From Protula sp. h YS-2021 (taxonomy: Eukaryota > Annelida > Polychaeta > Sabellida > Serpulidae): a stretch of 64,000 nucleotides of DNA. The position numbers were made by a program, and so were the translations under genes. How positions within the stretch are numbered: position 1 is the stretch's first letter; each line of letters starts with the position of its first letter. Below the pieces are notes generated by a model, which did no database searches, was not told the DNA's origin, and saw only the letters and a list, made by a program, of their open reading frames with translations. Of the stretch, positions 11,901-23,824 are shown piece by piece. The stretch covers positions 37,986,723-38,050,722 of the forward strand of contig OX457026.1 in the NCBI GenBank assembly GCA_949752745.1, written 5' to 3'.

Positions 11901-14900
11901 CCAAAAAAATGTCCTCCCTCCAACGGGGATACAGACTGACAAATTGGACAACACATGCCTTTGGATTTAAAATTAAGATTATTCTTCAGAACTTACTTCC
12001 TTTGACGAAATCTGCCTCGTCGAAATTACCAAGATTCCAGTGCTGTTCCTCGGCGCCTTTCTTTTTTCTCTTCATTTGTACAGCACCTACCGTGCCAGAG
12101 ACTACGCACAAAGTAAGACAAAATGTCACTTCTATTTAGTCAAACTAATAGTATCTCGGCTACAAAAAGAGCTTGGATATGTTACAGCGAATCTGTAAAA
12201 CCAGCGAATCTATAGATTCGCTGAAAATTTCAGCGAATCTGTAGATTCGCTGACTCACTTAGCGAATCTGTAGATTCGCTGAAAATTTTCAGCGAATCTA
12301 CAGATTCGCTGGTTTTTCACCTTTAAAATTATACAGATTCGCTGAAATTGTTTGACGAGTCATCTTTACCGACAGGATTACTTGTGTTGGGTGATATTTG
12401 AAATTTAATTGCTTTTAGGTGACTTCTTCACTCAAGAGGTGTTTTACACACCCTTTTCTTGTTTTTTTTTTTTTGGGGGGGGGGGGTGGAATGGGATATA
12501 TTGCAGTCGGAACTTTTAAAATTACACGTATTTTTATTTAACTAGCTTTAAAATGCATTGTTGAACTGCGAATTTCTAGTCTCAGATGAAAAACAGTATT
12601 GGAAAGCGTTCGAAAATAGTTGCTGTCAATATTCACAAAGGTTTAAATTAAGTTTCTCTCTTTGTGTTATCGTCTTTCATAAAAGTGATCACAGCAAATC
12701 TTAATACCATTGTTTCTAAATAAATTGCAATCATTACTCCCCTTCTCAGTATTATTCAAATTGCCATTAGCCAAATTGCAATTATTTTTCCGTGAGTGCA
12801 ACACAAAAATCTCTTCACCTCCGGGTGATATAAACTGTAATTGAATTACGGTACGCTTATCCAATCAGTGTTAATTTTCGATGTTCTGCATACTAATAGT
12901 TTAATTTAACAGAAATTGATAGGACAAGGATTTCAACGAATAGAAACTTTATTCCGGTGTGATAGCATATAAATTGCTGCATTTTCATCAAATGACCAAA
13001 AAACCTCAACTAGATGAAATGAGTTGCATAAAAGCAATTAAATTTCAAATATCACGAACACAAGTAATCCTGCAATTTGGCTGATGGCAATTTGAATGAT
13101 ACTCAGAAGGGGAGTAATGACTGCAATTTATTTAGAAACAATAGTATTAAGATTTGCTGTCATCACTGTTATGAAAGACGACAACACAAAGAGAGAAACT
13201 TAAATTAAGCCTTTGTGAATATTGATAGCAACTATTTTCGAACGCTTTCCAATACTGTTTTTTCATCTGAGACTGGAAATTCCAGTTCAACAATGCATTT
13301 TAAAGCTAGTTAAATAAAAATACGTGTAATTTTAAAAGTTCCGACTGCAATATACCCATCCCCCCAAAAAAAAAAACAAGAAAAAGGTGTGTAAAACACC
13401 TCTTGAGTAAAGAAGTCACCTAAAAGCAATTAAATTTCAAATATCACCCAACACAAGTAATCCTGTCGGTAAAGATGACTCGTCAAACAATTTCAGCGAA
13501 TCTGTATAATTTTAAAGGTGAAAAACCAGCGAATCTGTAGATTCGCTGAAAATTTTCAGCGAATCTACAGATTCGCTAAGTGAGTCAGCGAATCTACAGA
13601 TTCGCTGAAATTTTCAGCGAATCTATAGATTCGCTGGTTTTACAGATTCGCTGTAACAGATACACACCAAACTTTTATGTCCAACGAAACCTCACCTCTG
13701 GTAAATATCTGACATCTAATTCTCCCCCCCCCCTCCCCCTATCTGCGGTGAAAATCTGATGGAAATCTGAAAGGAGATTATCTTCCAATATTCATCCCCA
13801 ACGCCCGTTAATATTAAATACAAAAGACTATGCACCCCTCCCCAGTGTATAAGAGATAAAAAAAATTCACCCCAGCGTTAATTTAGGTTTTACTTTTTAT
13901 ATTTAGGGATATTTTGGCCCTAAATTCATTTGGGGACCTTATGGAAGAGGCATTATGGATGGGGACTTTTTGTCCTGGATTCCACTACGAAAAATGGTTA
14001 TACATGTATGTGAAATGGTACTTACAAAATATCACACAATTGCTAAGTCCAATGTAATTTTTGGCAATTTTTGACAATTTGTCAATTTTTCACCGATTTG
14101 AAAAATAACACTATGGTGCACATCTACAATACATATATTTTCACTGTATAAGAAATAAAAACCGTACCGAATTTTTGATAACCTGCGCGGACAAAGCCAT
14201 GCGTTCCCGGAGGATAGACAGACAGACGCGCTCATTACTGAATCCCTCGTTTACACGGGGGAAATTAGCTAATTTTTCGGGGGATCGACAAAAAAAAAAA
14301 AAAATTCGAAGAGAGAACCAACTGGGGAACAATGGTTCAAAATTTGAACGAACGATCCGAAATTGTGGGAGAAGCATTTTGAAATTAAATACCAAATTTT
14401 TTTAATGCCCCCCCCCCCAATTTAGCCAATTTTTGATGGATAGCCAAACTCGAGGAGTATGTCTATCCCCCGTGGGCGATAGGGTGTGTGTAAGGCCGTT
14501 GCGTGTTGACTGGTGTCTAACATTTAAACGAATCAATCCAGTAGGCGCGTGAGACTGCCGTAGGTACGCTAAGTACAGCGCCGATTTTGAAAAAATCCGC
14601 CATTTTATCAATTTTTTTCCGTTCCGGAAACTTCTTGGTCACTGCACTGCGGAAGGGTCTAGAGAAGCCGTGTACACAATTTGAAACCAATCCATCTATT
14701 AATGTGGCCTGCAGGTGCATGAGACTGAAGCGCGACAGACGGACGGACAGACCGAAAAGTTCAAACTATATCCCTCCGTCCCACTGGGGATAAAAAGTAA
14801 CTCTTTATAAAGCAGGGTTGGGTTTTGGACCGTCCAAAAGTTATTTTGCACAGAACATGGTCTAAAACTGGTTCTTAACCGTCTAAAAACGTCTAGAACT

Positions 14901-17900
14901 GTCCAAAACCTGTCCAAAACCATAAAACATCTAATTAGCTTATCATTGCATTTATTTTTCTTTAGATCAAAACCGAGTACATTGAACACAAATATAATGA
15001 ACGTTTTAAGTATATCTCTGTAATTCAACACGCTTTTAAAAACGTGAAAAGTGTCACATTTAAAATAAAAGTCTGCAAATTCTCATCGACATTTTTTGTC
15101 AATAATCTCAATAATCTAAGTACCGATCGCCCCTGAGCATTTGGTAGCAGTAACTAATTTGGCCGCTTTCTTATTTCCGAGACGATTCCGGAGTTTCTTG
15201 TGAATAAATCCAAAGTTTAAGAAAATTCACTCTTTTGAGGCAGACGATGGCGGCGTGGACAACTGTTGTATGGCCATGGCAATAAAATCAGGATCCAGTG
15301 TAGAACTTAGGAGCCCCTTCCACCATGTATCAGGGCGCATTTCTGATGCAGATTCTGAGAAATAGACTTCAGGAAATGGATGTGACTTGCCCTCAAACGC
15401 TATTAAGCCGGAGACAAAACTTGGGTTCCATTGCTGAATAAAAGAATGCACCTTAGCAACAATCCAATCAAAATTGTGGGGGAAAAAAACTTTTCAAAAA
15501 TTGGCTACCAAAAATTTGCAAAAAGACCCCTACTTGGCCAAATTTGGTGGATTACTAAAAACTGTCAAGATAGGCCTACCAAGTAAACATCCGCACGAAA
15601 TTTAAATAGAATGCGATCAAAATCGTGGGAGAAGAGGCATTTTGAAAACTGGCTGCCAAAAAGTTATAAATACCCCCATTTGGCCAATTTTTGATGGATC
15701 GCCAAAAGAAAGTAATTTTTCAAAAGAGATCCGCCTAGTGACCATCTATGAAAAATTTGAAGGTAATCCGATCAAAATATTGAAATAAAAACCTTTGGAC
15801 AACTGCTTACGAAAGTATTTTAAAATGCCCCCCCCCCCAATTTTCCGGCGGATCTGCAAAAAAATGTGAGAAGAGAAACATTCTCAAAATTGGCTACTGA
15901 CTTTTTTCAAATGACCCCAATTTAGCCAATTTTTGGCGGATCGCCAAAAAAGTAGCTTTTCATGAGATAAAAGCCCAGTGAACATTGTTCAAAATTGGAA
16001 GGTCATTCAGTTCAATAATGGTCAGCTTAAAATTGTTAAAGAAATGGTATTGTGACCTCTACGCTGTAATGAGGAAGTGAAATAGTTAACTAATATGGAC
16101 CCAGAGTTTGAAGTAAATAATAAATAAATAGATAAAAAGTGTGGGAGAAGAAGCACTTTGAAAATTAGCTATCGCGAAAGTGTAAATGACACCCCCTTCC
16201 CTCCTCATTTGACCAATCTTTGCCGGACCGCAAAAAAAAAAAAAAAAAAAAAAAACAGTTAATTTTCAAGAGAGGGCCACCTAAAACATTCATACAAATT
16301 TTAAGGAAAATCTGATCAAACCTGTGGGAGAAGAGGCATTGGCAACCGGAAAAATTTAAATACCCCCCTCCCTTGATTTAGCAAATTTTTGAAGACAGGC
16401 CTGCTTATAGAACATTCGTACAAAATTTGAAAAGAATCCAATCAAAACTGAAGGAGAAGCAGCATTTTAAGTAAAAGTTTACATACGTACATCCGTACAT
16501 AGAGACGACGGATGCCCCTCTATTGATGTGATAAGACGAGCCCGACCAAGTCGGCTGGTCTAAAAACATTCACCTGCTGTTTTTAGGGCGCGCGTGCATA
16601 TCCCAACATAATAATCATAATCGCCGTCTGAAGTGCTGTATCTGAAACGGAAGCATAGAAATAGATAGCCGGCATGGACAGAAAGCTTCTGAATGCCACT
16701 TTGAATCTTAAAATTCGAGCAAACCAAGTAAATAAAACCTTAAACTGTGAAACTTCATGGGTGTAGGCCACGGGACCATCGGTCTTGTGACCACCATTCA
16801 AACTGCCCCCCGGACAACTGGCTACCGGTGAAATAAATGAACTTTTTAATTCATATGTTTAAAAGCAACAGACGATTTCCTATTCTCTTTTAAAACAGCG
16901 GTAAGAAGATCTTCAGTAGGCATATTCACAAAGGTTAACTGTACAGTTAACTGATTCAATTAAGTATTCCGTTGGCAACCAGAACATTTGAAAGTAAATT
17001 AATAAATTTAACCTGTTCAACAAACAAAAATCAGATACGATTTTATGCGCGAAACAGCCAGATCAACCGATTTTCGCTTCTAGGAGTACAGTTAACTGTT
17101 AAGTTATTTTTTTGTGAATACTAGGGAACACGGTCTGCGCAACTCCAAAAAAAAACAAACAAACAAAAAAACAAGTAAGTGTTTGTGAAACACAAGCAGG
17201 CCCCAACCGCCCCCCAAATTCATAGGGGTATAAAGCGATGACGGACGGACAGACACCCCAAACCTATAGGCCCCAATCCGAAGGGTTGGGGCCTAAAAAC
17301 CACAGCATAAAATGATAATCCGGCTTCACAGACTTTAGGAGTGGTATTCTGCTCTGCTGTTATATTTAAGGATGTCTTTATTCTTGAGATTAGATAGTTC
17401 ATCCTTAATTTTTAAAGACTTTGTTGAGTTTGAGGATAGAGCAGAATAGCTTTTTATCCTTATTTTTAAAAATAAGGACATCCTCAAAAATAAGGACAGA
17501 GCAGAATACCACTCCAGATTGGTGCCAACATCGAACTTCATTACCAACTCCAATACCCCCCCCCCCAAAAAAAAAAAAAGTGAGCATTTTTTGGCAAAAA
17601 AAAAAATAATAAAAAATAAGTGAACTACATCTGACAAGCGTATGGGTTTTGTCCCTTTTCAGTGTTTCGTGATCTGGTGCATTTTTAATTTTAATTACAG
17701 ATTCTTTCGAGAGCAGAATTGTTTTCGGAGTGAATTCTAACAGCAAGACCAAACGAACAATGTAACACTTCCCTGACAGGCTACATTTATATTATAAAGT
17801 TCACATTTATTATGCATGCACTAACTACTCTTTTACAAACCTGTAATTTAACAGTTGAGTGTGTTTATATATGCACTGAATTACTACAGCAATTTCGCCA

Positions 17901-18281
17901 TATTTACTTATGGATACAGTTACAAAATTAACCATTGATATTTCAGATGAATTTTAAGTGTTTTCTTTTCTTTTAATTTCTGCCAATTTATTTTTCGTTT
18001 TTTTTTTTTCATTTCTGCCACTTTTTTCGTTTTATCCGGGAAAATTCCCACCGAATATGTGCATAAGGGCATCTGGTGTATGTAACTGGTGAGACCGCTG
18101 TACGACCATAATTCCTTTCTACTCACCTTAAGCCTTCCACTTTTTTCAAAATTTCAAAAGCCTCGTGATCTCCCCTTTGAGGAAATTCACATTTGCTATC
18201 AAAACTGTCAGCGCTAAATGATAACCACATACACTGGGCTAGGAATAGCAATGAAATACTTCTTTGCAACGTGATAACCAT
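5922..18281 (-). CDS. M6PR: Cation-dependent mannose-6-phosphate receptor, seven coding exons
   Basis: Type I membrane receptor that carries mannose-6-phosphate-tagged lysosomal enzymes from the Golgi to endosomes. Exons in transcript order: 18281-18127, 16641-16574, 12101-11997, 10788-10673, 7051-6915, 6656-6530, 6047-5922. All junctions are GT/AG, phases agree, and the total is 834 nt or 277 residues, the human length as I recall it. Residues 1 to about 24 are a signal peptide. The lumenal MRH domain has six cysteines (31, 67, 129, 142, 164, 176), matching the family's three disulfides. Q83, R134, E156 and Y166 align with the four ligand-binding residues of the bovine receptor. N119-G-T is a glycosylation site. 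A membrane span lies at about 189-210. The tail keeps the Phe-Trp pair (227-228) and ends in an acidic isoleucine-leucine signal, DDHILSM, where mammals have DDHLLPM. Family identity is certain; the exact first exon is inferred from the signal peptide and phase. Confidence 0.93.
6422..6529 (-). other. Read-through of the last M6PR intron (alternative tail?)
   Basis: If the exon 6 donor (GCG|GTATGTG at 6530/6529) is not used, the frame stays open for 35 more codons to a stop at 6422-6424. The resulting tail has an EQDLL motif but lacks the conserved DGCD segment and the terminal DDHIL signal. The exon at 6047-5922 fits the family far better, so this is probably intron. Confidence 0.3.
7052..10672 (-). 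other. M6PR intron 4 (3.6 kb)
   Basis: AT-rich intron with several poly-T tracts (for example 8379-8420), a TATA microsatellite near 8765-8790 and a dispersed repeat near 9440-9540. Its longest frame (8716-9141, plus, 141 codons) has low-complexity stretches and no recognisable domain. Confidence 0.6.
9440..9540 (-). repeat. Dispersed repeat with a GTCCGTCC-type tract
   Basis: Read on the minus strand, this carries GCCACAT...TATACCCATC, then a GTCC/GTCT run, then AAACTTTTA. A related plus-strand sequence occurs at 63730-63800, so it belongs to a dispersed non-coding family. Confidence 0.5.
10789..11996 (-). other. M6PR intron 3 with a poly-C tract
   Basis: Contains a 15-base C run near 11079-11093 and TGACGTCA motifs near 11232-11248 (ATGACGTCATATGACGTCAT). 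The proline-rich frames here come from the C tract. No exon is seen. Confidence 0.55.
12180..13658. mobile_element. Large foldback element with palindromic ends
   Basis: The left arm 12180-12780 is the near-perfect reverse complement of the right arm 13071-13658, around a loop of about 290 bp. The outer 170 bp of each arm holds repeated copies of the 20-bp palindrome AGCGAATCTGTAGATTCGCT and variants, so each end could form several small hairpins. No protein is encoded. It sits in M6PR intron 2. The arms differ at scattered bases and in homopolymer length, so it is not brand new. This structure fits a foldback-type transposon or an inverted duplication. Confidence 0.85.
14811..15480 (-). mobile_element. 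Truncated hAT transposon relic
   Basis: Starts with a hAT-like terminal sequence, CAGGGTTGGGTTTTGGAC, at 14811. It contains the carboxy end of a hAT transposase on the minus strand (next entry). The 5' part and second terminus are missing; the sequence runs into the degenerate tandem repeats at about 15480. Confidence 0.6.
15227..15451 (-). pseudogene. hAT transposase, dimerisation-region fragment
   Basis: About 74 residues. The carboxy half, with PDTWWKGLLSS, then DPDFIAMAIQQL, then STPPSSAS, resembles the hAT carboxy-terminal dimerisation region, where W-W, a hydrophobic helix and a P-x-S-S-A motif before a glutamate are typical. It stops right after the Ser-Ser-Ala-Ser-Lys-Glu stretch, where the family normally continues, and has no catalytic part. 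It is a dead transposase remnant inside M6PR intron 2. Confidence 0.6.
16385..16565 (-). repeat. Dispersed repeat end (GTCGGGCTGGTC family)
   Basis: Read on the minus strand, this begins with an AGACCAGCCGACTTGGTCGG-like hairpin, then GATGCCCCTC, GTACG and AAACTTTTACTT, then TGATTGGATTC. An inverted relative lies at 47267-47420 in SIGMAR1 intron 1. Confidence 0.65.
17165..17305 (-). repeat. Dispersed repeat (GGCCCCAACC family)
   Basis: Contains GCAGGCCCCAACCGCCCCC, GCGATGACGGACGGACAGAC and TTGGGGCC, and could fold at its ends. A reverse-oriented copy lies at 58272-58376. Non-coding; in M6PR intron 1. Confidence 0.7.
17338..17515. mobile_element. 178-bp MITE
   Basis: Terminal inverted repeats of about 20 bp: GGAGTGGTATTCTGCTCTG at the left, and its complement ending in ACCACTCC at 17515. 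A central palindrome (TCCTTATTTTTAAAAATAAGGA) makes most of it self-complementary. I see no convincing target duplication, so the superfamily is unassigned. It lies in M6PR intron 1. Confidence 0.65.
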
Positions 18282-19290
18282 GTTACCCAGGTTTTGTCCT
18301 TTGAAAATGGAATAGGAACAGTATCGGTTCTGAACAAGGAAGAGTTGTTTTTGTACGCTGTGTCACATCACATGATTGTTGGCGAAAATATTATGCATGA
18401 ACGCGGGGTTTTTTTTTCGCTTATAATCCGTTGTTGTCCAACAGCCGACCTCTGCGGCGGTTCGGTCTGTTGTGTTTTACACCTTTTTACTCCGCAGACC
18501 CACTGGAAATTCCGCACAAAATAGTACTCATAAAGCAGAGGAACCACTTTTTGAAAAGTCACTAAAATGTAGATTTCAGTGACTTGGACACTCAGATGCA
18601 CCTTTTTCACCAATGTGCTAGAATACTCAACACTGAGGGATCGGGTTGTTCAACCAGTTCGTTTTCTGGCCAAAGAACGTGAATTTTTTACATTGCTTGG
18701 TCTGATCCAGAAGTATTTTTAATAGAACAGTTTCGACTACTTCATCTTCCATCCTAACTACCCCTGCAACCGCCCCCCTCCCCCTGCTCTGTAACTTTGC
18801 TATTTTACCATAGTAGAACTGCAAGGTTTGGTACTATAGAAAGGTGTCATACTTACTACTAAATTTTAAAAAAATGTCTAGTAAGCATAATGCCTAAAAT
18901 TATATAACATATTTAAGAATATAGTTTTCTCAAAGGAATATTTCATATCATAATTGCTTAATACTACTTCATAAGGAAAGCTTGCTTTATATCACAAGCT
19001 TAATATATACAGACGAAATGGTATACCAGTAAAAAGTATAAATCGGCCAGATACATATAAAGTCTTAATCCATTTCATATGCTTTCTCACGTAACATGGG
19101 CCGAATCATTGCATACTGATTTATTGCATAACCGGATAATCACACAGATTTTAAATGATCTAAATGGTTGATATGCCATTTAATTACATATTTCCTCGGA
19201 GCCTGGAGTTTGCCTCAGACAATAGTGTCACAAGTTACTGGAGACATGAACATCACTGAATGAGCAGTTTAGAAGGAAATAAATATTAAT
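18282..19290. other. Region upstream of M6PR
   Basis: Should hold the M6PR 5' UTR and promoter (minus strand), but I see no clear TATA box or CpG-rich block. About 18405-18515 is a dispersed repeat (AACAGCCGACCTCTGCGGCG, then GGTTCGGTCTGTTGTG) whose inverted relative is at 54690-54780. Confidence 0.4.
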
Positions 19291-22200
19291 GGCTTAACGC
19301 TGACCAGAATGATGTTTAAGTGATTGCATTGGTTATCGCGATAAAGAAAAGAAATTTTGCGGGTATTACCAGAAATGCCAATTTTTGAACGGCTAAAGCT
19401 TTTTGCTATGTTTGCATTGCGTTGCCAACCACCCGACCATCATCGTTAAGGTAATGTCAATCACTTGACAGACCCATTTCCAACTTATCGCATTTCGATA
19501 AGCGTCATTTTTTCACTGCCCACAATTTTTTATTGAGACGGATTATATTCAAGATGAATACTTTTTGAATATTACTTATTTTCAGCAGTATCCGTATGTG
19601 TATTGCAAATTTACCCTTGTTCTGTTTTCGGATTACAGTTTTGTGACTTTGCTGATTCCTGCACGTGGTTGTTCTGTTTTGTCACACCGGCTTTCTATGC
19701 TTCTCGGTCGTCAAGAACATTAATGAGTTTAAAGATATTTTACACAGAGGTGATTTTTGAGGGTTTTTTCATAAATCCTACCTCTAGGGGTTTCCTCATG
19801 CCCGGCATCTAGTTTGCTTCAAGTCCGCTATGCAAACAGGAGAGTTCTAACTTTCTATTGTCCTACTTCCCTTCTACCGTCAATAAGGCATTGCAGAGTA
19901 GTGGGGTACGCAGTTTGAAGTGACCGTGGTGAGCTCGCGTCTTTCACGTGGTCGATACTCAAGCAGCGTTTCCTTAAAAGGGTTGTAAACACTCCAGTTG
20001 GTGCGTTGGGACGACTCGACACAGTAGATGCGTTTCTGCCGCCTCTGGTATGGCTTTTGAGTTGTTCACGTGGTGATCAGAGAAACGGCGATGTCGTGAC
20101 ACACTGATAGGTGTGTTTGCTTGTACACTGCTCTCCTGACAGGGCACTGGCAATGTTGATGACCGTGTTGACGTGTTGTCACTTTACCGACTCAAGTATG
20201 CCGCGGTCAAGTGTTTAGTAGGCATGCGCTAGTTGTCTTTCACGACCCAAGGCTGTGACGGATTGGTTCTGTGCTCATTCAAGAAAGCCATGGTCACATG
20301 ACTTGAGTAGTGAATGAAGCGGGTTATGATTGTCACCAAACGTCACACTGACAGGTCGCTGCTGTCACGAGCCACGCATACAACCTGTCGTGGCAACACG
20401 GTCTACGGCTGTTTTGGGTCGACTACGTGACGGATCGCTGCTGCCACAGGTCGTGCATGTGACCCGTTGGGACTGTGAGAACTCGTTATTGTGACGACTT
20501 GTCGCTATCAGGGGTCGTGCGAGCAGCCGGTCGGCAATGCGTTGGTTCTAAGATTCAAATCACGCATTGACTGTGACGGGTCCCGTCGCAGTGTCTTGTC
20601 ACGCATCTGACTGGCCGCTCGCACAACGTCTTGATCACGTGTTAACGAGGGTGAATCATCTTTTTAATGTCAAAAAAATCAACTATGAAGTCATCATTCT
20701 GAGTGTTTTCCAATGTGATAAACATTGGCTATCGCGATCCATAACAAACATTTTGTGGGATATACCACAAAGAACAGGTGCTCCGTGATGCCTTGTTTAC
20801 AATGCGTTCTCAACCAACCGAGCACTCAGCATCGGTGCAGTTCCTGTCATTTGATTGAACCATTTCCAACTTATCGCGATCCGATTAGCAGGAGTTTTCC
20901 CCCGTTTACATTTTTCTAAATATAACGGTTCAAAACTCAATTAAATGCATACTTTTTGCATATTATCTATATTGGATAGTACTTTAAGTACTACAAGTTT
21001 CATCATGTTTGGTTGACGTTTTTCCGGTAGGCTGACTTTGCTGATCCCTACACGTGGTAGTCCTGGGTTTTTTATATAGGTTTTCGTTCGATAAATGCTT
21101 TCTTGCCATCAAAAACGTAGTGTAGGTTATTGATAATACACACTGAGACGGCTTCTGAGCGATTTCCTATGAATGGTCATCTCGAGGGTTTCCCTCATTG
21201 TGAACAAACAGTTTGCATCGAGTCGGCTCTGCAAACAGAAAAGATTCAACTTTCAACCGTCCTTCTTCCCTTTGCCTGCAACAGGGCATTGTATAATCGT
21301 AGGACACCCAGTTATCACAGGTCTAGGAAGTCATGTCTTCCACTGGCCCGATACTGCGCCAATTCTCTTCTTGGAGTTTTGCACACTGTCTCTTTCTGTG
21401 ACATACACGCCAATATTGCAGTGTTGCGATGATTTGTGATGAGTAGTGTAGCCGCTCATGTCCACTTCTGAAACAGTGTTGAGTTGTTCAAGTGGTCGGG
21501 TTGTTGCAGCGCCAATATGGCGTTGGCATCGACCACGTACGAGAGTTATCGGCACAAGTACAATCATGTGATCGAATACGACCGATATTGAGTCGCGATG
21601 TCAATACGAACGGCATTGTTTCGGTTATACACAATTGTCACGACTTGTGAAAATCACGATATGGTTTAAGCATAAGGCACGACACAGGTACAATCACGTG
21701 ATTGAGCTGCTGCTGTACGTAACGGTCACCATTTCAGCATGAAATCATGTGACTTGTTTCTACAGTAGTGAATCACTGAAGTCTAGGTGTTATTGTCCAT
21801 GATACGTGACCCTGACAAAGTGGGTGACAAAAGGGTGACTATTATCTCAGTAGGTAGAACGTGAGGCTGCTAATCCCAAGGTTCCGAGTTCAATTCCAGC
21901 AGCGGGTAAGCAGGTATGACGTTCGCTCATATTGTCTCAGCTAAGCTAATGCAGTGAGCTAAATCACATATCATGTGAGTCGTTGATACTACGAGTCTTC
22001 TTTGCCATGACCTGTAGCAGTGACGGTTTAATCATGTGATGAACTAATGCTATCACGACTGTGCTTCCAACTGTCCATAATATGACAGATCGATCATACC
22101 ATGAGTCGTGACTGTTACGTATCGTCTTTGTTTCGAGTCGTGACAAGGACCACTCGTCGTTGGGTAGGGTCGGTGCAATCAGGACTTGTCCACGTGACGG

Positions 22201-23310
22201 ATCGTCTCGGTCTACGGCAAACGTCACATGTCACTTGCTGCAGCGACAGGTGTCAACGTAACGTCGACTCGCGTATGTAAAGGATCGCTCGACCATGTGT
22301 TAACAAGGCTGTATCGACACCCTCCACAATCGTGATAACTCGCCGCTATCATGAGCCCTGTACGCAACGGTGGCTGTTGTATACGAACGTAGCTTTCTTT
22401 CTGTTGTAGACCCGCAGTCGATCTCGTTTTAAGGTCGCTGGTCGATACTGCAGCAATTTGTTTTGTCAGTCACTTGTTAACGTGGACTGGTGGCTACCTG
22501 TCCTGTAGCTATTGAGCTACCCGCGCGGCTGCTGCAGCGGCAACGTATCTGTAGCGGTACATCATCTCGACACTCTGCCTTGTCGTTGCATCACTGATAG
22601 TGTGCATGCATCGTCTTTGTATCACTGTGCGAGGTTTCCTCTATCCTTGCCAAGAGCATATAACTTCAGTAGGGGGTTCGTATATCAGTTGTCTACGTGA
22701 ATTACTTGAAATTCTGGTTGTCTTATAGTCACGATCACGTTATCGGGTGTGTCGATGTCGCAGCGACCAGTTACACTGACTAATGTGATTATTTATACGC
22801 TGCTGTCACGGTAGTTGAGATGTCAATTGCTACGTCGTCGCTGTGGCGAATATGCAACAATCATAAGGTCTTAATCTATACGGTTAGTGTCGTGTTTTCC
22901 ACGACTTTTGGCGATGAAAAATTAAATTTGTGAAGCCTTTCCTCTATTTCGCAGTCTGTCGCGCATATGTTGTGACGTGACTATCATGACCCATGATTGT
23001 GACGTGTTGTCTGTCTGACTTGTCGTGACTGTCACGTCTCGTGTATCCAACGGGTCATCCTTGTCATGACCCGCGGCAGTGACAGATTGATCATGCGACT
23101 TGTTGCTGCTGTCATGGGTCGTACATGCAACGGATCGTCACTGTGGCAGGTCGGATGTACTCGATCACGTGTCACCCATAGCGGTGGCAGGTATTGACGC
23201 AGTATCGAGTCGAGCATGTCACGGCTCGCTCGCAAAGTGTCTCGATCAGGTGTTAACTTCGCCGTATCGACTTTATATCATGCTTCTCAGTGTTTTATGT
23301 AACATTTATG
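19290..23310. repeat. Diverged large tandem duplication
   Basis: A segment starting near 19310 (TTGGTTATCGCGATAAAG, CCATTTCCAACTTATCGC, TGCTGATTCCTGCACGTGGT) recurs near 20725 (TTGGCTATCGCGATCC, CCATTTCCAACTTATCGC, TGCTGATCCCTACACGTGGT), about 1.4 kb away. Both copies then run into long stretches rich in GTGACGGGTCGT-like, CACGTG and GTTAAC motifs, and both end near a GATCA(C/G)GTGTTAAC site (about 20633 and 23245). No gene is supported. Origin unknown. Confidence 0.55.
21832..21905 (+). repeat. tRNA-like sequence (SINE head or tRNA pseudogene)
   Basis: ATCTCAGTAGGTAGAAC resembles the A box/D arm and GGTTCCGAGTTCAATTCC the B box/T arm of a tRNA gene, at normal spacing. The implied anticodon loop, CTGCTAA, would read GCT (serine). 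The anticodon stem has mismatches and no clean acceptor stem pairs, so this is more likely a tRNA-derived SINE start or a pseudogene. Confidence 0.5.
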
Positions 23311-23399
23311 TAATCAATGCGTGCACCTGGAGTAGTTATTCTTTCTTTCCTGTTGAAGCTGAATGAGTTTGAACGGGCTAGGGATCGTAAGCGCTCGAA

Positions 23400-23700
23400 A
23401 GGTGATAAGTCGTCTGCACACACGTTTCAAAATGCGCACTGCTACAGCGTTACCCCAACCCTTAATGCACTGCACTGGCTACCAGTGGAACAGAGGATAA
23501 TTTTCAAAATCCTTACGCTGATTTTCAATGCGATCAAAGGAACTGCACCTGTGTTTTTTAGGAACTGATAGCGATATATGTGCCGACAAGTGCATTGAGA
23601 TCTTAAGATCAACCTATCACTCTTCGCCTTCCACATGTTAATCCGAAAACCTATGGCGAAAGGGGATTCCAATAGAACAAACCTGGTAACATCAAAATAA
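23400..23700 (+). pseudogene. CR1/L2-type LINE ORF2 carboxy-end fragment
   Basis: One frame ending at 23568 contains TPTLNALHWLPVEQRIIFKI and then LTLIFNAIKGTAPVF. This is the conserved region downstream of the reverse transcriptase in CR1/L2-like LINEs (hallmark LHWLPV-x-R-I-x-FKI). The following sequence continues the similarity only in shifted frames. Short dead fragment. Confidence 0.7.
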
Positions 23701-23824
23701 ACAAAGGAAAAACCTACAAAACAGCATATATCCATTTATAATGTTTTAAATAGGGCAGCATATTAAGACATAATATCTCTGTGCTCTGATGTGACGTTAT
23801 ACACCACTTTTTCCTTCACCTTAA

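Larger units (their letters stand above)
14230..16480. repeat. Degenerate tandem repeats in M6PR intron 2
   Basis: Diverged units of roughly 100-160 bp recur at 14230-14450 and 15450-16480. Shared pieces are GGCGGATCGCCAAAA, AAAATTTGAA...GAATCCGATCAAAA and GTGGGAGAAGAGGCATTTTG. A hAT relic lies between the two blocks. The array ends at about 16560 in a segment, GACGAGCCCGACCAAGTCGG, that is also found inverted near 47273-47296. Confidence 0.7.

Noticed and set aside
15227..15451. Possible M6PR exon on the minus strand
   Set aside because: The sequence matches a hAT transposase carboxy end, not a receptor, and M6PR phases already close without it.
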